A stretch of DNA of 64,000 nucleotides from Pseudomonas syringae (GTDB taxonomy: Bacteria > Pseudomonadota > Gammaproteobacteria > Pseudomonadales > Pseudomonadaceae): contig NZ_WKEQ01000015.1 in assembly GCF_021605415.1 (NCBI RefSeq), forward strand, positions 54,139 to 118,138. The letters run 5' to 3'. Shown here in pieces: positions 61,790 to 64,000 of the stretch. The notes under the pieces were generated by a model, which was not told the DNA's origin, ran no database searches, and was given only the letters and a program-made list of their open reading frames with translations. Each line of letters starts with the position of its first letter. Position 1 is the first letter of the stretch. The position numbers and the translations under genes were made by a program.

Positions 61790-63415
61790 ATGTTGCTTCG
61801 TCAATTGAATATCGCCCCACGGGCCGCTCTGGGTTTTGCCTTGATCGCGATGTTGGTGGCGTTACTCGGGATTTTCGCGCTGGGTCAGATGTCGAGCATC
61901 CGCGACAGTGAGGTCAAGGTTGAGCAGCAATGGCTGCCGAGTATTCGCGGTGGCGACGAGATTCGCGAAATCATGCTGCGCATCCGCACGATTTCCCTGC
62001 GCATGGCGCTGGATCAGGATCCGAAGAACATCGCCACTTACCGCAGCCAGATGGACACCCGCGACAAAGAACTGAGCGGAAAAATCGCCGCCTACGACAA
62101 ACTGGTCACCACCCCGGAAGGCCAACAGTTGTACGAGCAGTTCAAAAAGACTTTCACGGCGTACCGCGCCGGCATCGCGCAATCCTTCACCCTCGCCGAA
62201 CAAGGCAAGCGTGACGAGCTGACCAAACTGTTGCTGGTCGACATGAAAACCGTGGTCGACGGTTCCGGCAAACAACTCAGCGATCTGGCAGGTCTGTTCA
62301 CCAAACAGGTTGCTGCTGAAAGCCAGAAGTCCGCCGCCCATTACGAAACCTCGCGCACCATCGTCAGCTTGTTCATTGCCCTTGCCGCACTGGCAACCGT
62401 GGCGCTGGCGATGTTGCTGACGCGAAGCATCGTGCGTCCGCTGACCTCTGCCGTGGATGCTGCGGAACACGTCGCACGGGGCGATCTGACCCGGCCCATC
62501 GAAACTCATGGCAACGACGAAGTCAGCCGCTTGCTCAAGGCCCTGGCGGCCATGCAGAAAAATCTGCGTGAAACCCTGCAAGGCATCAGCGGCTCGGCCA
62601 CGCAATTGGCCACGGCGGCCGACGAGCTCAACGCGGTGACCCTCGACAGCACTCAGGGCCTGCAACAGCAAAACAACGAAATCGAACAGGCCGCCACCGC
62701 CGTCAACGAGATGACCACCGCTGTGGAAGAAGTGGCCCGCAATGCGGTGTCGACCTCCGATGCGACGCGCCAGTCCAGCGAATCGGCGCATCTGGGGCAA
62801 GAGCGGGTCAGCGAAACCGCCAATGCCATCAATGCGTTGGCCAGTGATGTGCAGCGCACCGAAACGCTGGTGCAGTCGTTGGCCAATCAGTCTCAGGACA
62901 TCGGCAAGGTGCTGGATGTGATCCGTGCAATCGCCGAGCAGACCAACCTGCTGGCGCTCAACGCCGCCATCGAAGCGGCGCGGGCCGGGGAGAGTGGACG
63001 CGGTTTTGCCGTGGTGGCCGACGAAGTACGGGCGCTGGCGGGACGCACGCAGCAATCGACGCAGGAAATCGAGCAGATGGTGCAAGGCATGCGCAACGGT
63101 TCGACTCTAGCGCTGGACTCGATGCAGGCGAGTGCCTCACGTGCAGCATCGACGCTGGCATTGGCCGAGCGTGCCGGTGAAGCGCTGCTAACCATTACGG
63201 CCTCGGTGCAACAGATCCACGAGCGCAATCTGGTGATCGCCAGCGCTGCCGAGGAACAGGCGCAAGTGGCGCGGGAAGTCGATCGCAATCTGGTAAACAT
63301 TCGCGATCTGTCGGTGCGATCCGCCACCGGAGCCAATCAGACCAGCGCCTCGAGCCACGAACTGTCGCAACTGGCCAATGCATTGCAAGGCATGGTACGG
63401 CGCTTCCAGCTGTAA
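61790..63415 (+). CDS. Methyl-accepting chemotaxis protein
   Basis: A 541-residue chemoreceptor: helix 1 (12-33), periplasmic four-helix-bundle-type ligand domain (about 35-188), helix 2 (190-210), HAMP (210-263), then the cytoplasmic signalling domain with the hairpin tip [21 protein letters not shown] near 381. No C-terminal CheR-binding pentapeptide (ends RRFQL). AAGG precedes ATG 61790; the frame upstream runs through tRNA-Pro and is not coding. Ligand unknown. In PAO1 lepA is near this position, so this gene may be an accessory insertion beside the tRNA cluster. Confidence 0.92.
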   Translation: MLLRQLNIAPRAALGFALIAMLVALLGIFALGQMSSIRDSEVKVEQQWLPSIRGGDEIREIMLRIRTISLRMALDQDPKNIATYRSQMDTRDKELSGKIAAYDKLVTTPEGQQLYEQFKKTFTAYRAGIAQSFTLAEQGKRDELTKLLLVDMKTVVDGSGKQLSDLAGLFTKQVAAESQKSAAHYETSRTIVSLFIALAALATVALAMLLTRSIVRPLTSAVDAAEHVARGDLTRPIETHGNDEVSRLLKALAAMQKNLRETLQGISGSATQLATAADELNAVTLDSTQGLQQQNNEIEQAATAVNEMTTAVEEVARNAVSTSDATRQSSESAHLGQERVSETANAINALASDVQRTETLVQSLANQSQDIGKVLDVIRAIAEQTNLLALNAAIEAARAGESGRGFAVVADEVRALAGRTQQSTQEIEQMVQGMRNGSTLALDSMQASASRAASTLALAERAGEALLTITASVQQIHERNLVIASAAEEQAQVAREVDRNLVNIRDLSVRSATGANQTSASSHELSQLANALQGMVRRFQL

Positions 63416-63426
63416 TTGGCGGGCGC

Positions 63427-63459
63427 AAAAAAACCGCGTTTCTCGTAGGAGAAACGCGG
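63427..63459 (-). terminator. Terminator of the EF-hand gene
   Basis: Eleven-base stem CCGCGTTTCTC/GAGAAACGCGG, loop GTAG, followed on the minus strand by seven T residues, 17 bases past the stop. Confidence 0.92.
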
Positions 63460-63475
63460 CTCGTTCGTCAGGCGT

Positions 63476-63883
63476 TTACGCGCCGTCCTGGTCCTTTAGG
63501 TGTTCAAACAAACCCTTGGGCATTTTCTTGCCGTTGGCTTCGAAGTTGGCTTTGACGTTGTTGTACGCCTCTTGCTCATCGATGAAGCCGTCATGGTTGG
63601 TGTCGATCTTGTCGAAGTCTGACTTGGGTGCGACCTTCAGAAACTCGGCGCGCGAGACCTTGCCGTCGCCGTCGCTGTCTGTCTTGGCCATCGAAGCATC
63701 GCCACATTTACCCTCACCGCATTTGCCTTCCGGCGTTTTCACTGAAGTTTCGGCTGAGGCGACGGTATAGCCCTGAGCCAGCGGCTGGGCGGCGAATACC
63801 GAACCGGACAACATCAGGCCGCCGGCCAGTGCGGCGCCGAGCAAGCCAATGGATTTTTTGCCGAGGGTAGAAGTACGGGACAT
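63476..63883 (-). CDS. EF-hand protein with EGKCGEGKCG segment, HvfA/bufferin-like RiPP precursor candidate
   Basis: A 135-residue exported protein. Signal peptide (KKSIGLLGAALAGGLMLSGS core, cleavage near VFA-AQP), then PLAQGYTVAS, the Cys-containing segment EGKCGEGKCG near residues 52-61, and two EF-hand loops, DSDGDGKVSRAE near 69 and DTNHDGFIDEQE near 93. The LAQGY and EGKCG features match precursors whose cysteines are converted to oxazolone/thioamide groups by DUF692 (MNIO) enzymes and bind copper. No DUF692 gene is visible here: downstream is a terminator and an opposite-strand gene. AGGAG fixes the ATG. Gene certain; RiPP role inferred. Confidence 0.8.
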   Translation of the reverse strand: MSRTSTLGKKSIGLLGAALAGGLMLSGSVFAAQPLAQGYTVASAETSVKTPEGKCGEGKCGDASMAKTDSDGDGKVSRAEFLKVAPKSDFDKIDTNHDGFIDEQEAYNNVKANFEANGKKMPKGLFEHLKDQDGA

Positions 63884-64000
63884 TTACATTCTCCTGGGTC
63901 GCACGACGCAACCACGTTATGGGCTAATGCCGAAGCAGGCCTTGGCTTGCTCGGGTGTGGCCATTAAGCGGGGGCGATGTATCGCGACTGTGTCGTGGGG
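63884..64000. other. Upstream region of the EF-hand gene, window edge
   Basis: 117 bases holding the EF-hand gene's leader and probably its promoter. No clear promoter, operator or further gene is seen before the window ends. Confidence 0.4.

Overview
The window is a piece of a Pseudomonas chromosome, most likely from the P. fluorescens group. Almost every protein resembles a Pseudomonas protein, GC content is high, the gene order follows P. aeruginosa PAO1 over long stretches (recalled blocks katB-ankB-radA-mapZ-cstA, glyA-morA, and fklB through clpB), and intergenic gaps hold many REP-type palindromes typical of fluorescent pseudomonads. No IS element, prophage, CRISPR array or rRNA operon was found. 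It is mostly a core-genome segment with a few accessory insertions.

Layout. 1-7.4 kb: 3' part of a catalase gene, its ankyrin partner, radA, the c-di-GMP adaptor mapZ (opposite strand), then a cstA/btsT-type pyruvate or peptide transporter with its small YbdD/YjiX partner and a CobW-family GTPase. 7.5-10.4 kb: an apparent accessory operon of a dicarboxylate/amino-acid symporter and two different FCD-type GntR regulators. 10.6-20.6 kb: glyA, the multi-PAS GGDEF/EAL protein MorA, ettA, gdhA with NtrC-like half-sites, an unusual Gre-family protein and a small lipoprotein. 20.8-30.7 kb: a stretch of poorly characterised envelope proteins (DUF4105/Lnb-like, DUF3015, a 606-aa lipoprotein, YqhA), a Lon-like AAA+ protease, FklB and a small protein behind a Fur-box-like site.

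30.8-44.5 kb is housekeeping: phnA, ispB, rplU-rpmA-obg, proB-creA, rpsT, murJ, ribF-ileS-lspA-fkpB, ispH. 44.5-55.2 kb is a type IV pilus block: fimT, the minor pilin and adhesin operon fimU-pilV-pilW-pilX-pilY1-pilE, thiO, and the pilS-pilR two-component system preceded by a small membrane protein overlapping pilS. 55.3-60.9 kb: bamD, rluD-pgeF, and clpB behind a good sigma32 promoter. 61.2-61.6 kb: four tRNA genes (Asn, Pro, Lys, Pro), the position used by PAPI-1/pKLC102-type integrative elements in P. aeruginosa but empty here. The window closes with a chemoreceptor and a small EF-hand protein with an EGKCGEGKCG segment, resembling precursors of copper-binding RiPPs of the HvfA/bufferin type; this is the most interesting lead.

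Functional links: c-di-GMP signalling (mapZ, morA) lies in the same segment as pilus assembly genes and a chemoreceptor; envelope biogenesis (murJ, lspA, bamD, ispB, ispH) and protein quality control (clpB, Lon-like, FKBPs) are clustered as in other pseudomonads. Family names and PAO1 comparisons come from recall of conserved motifs and gene order, not from a database search.
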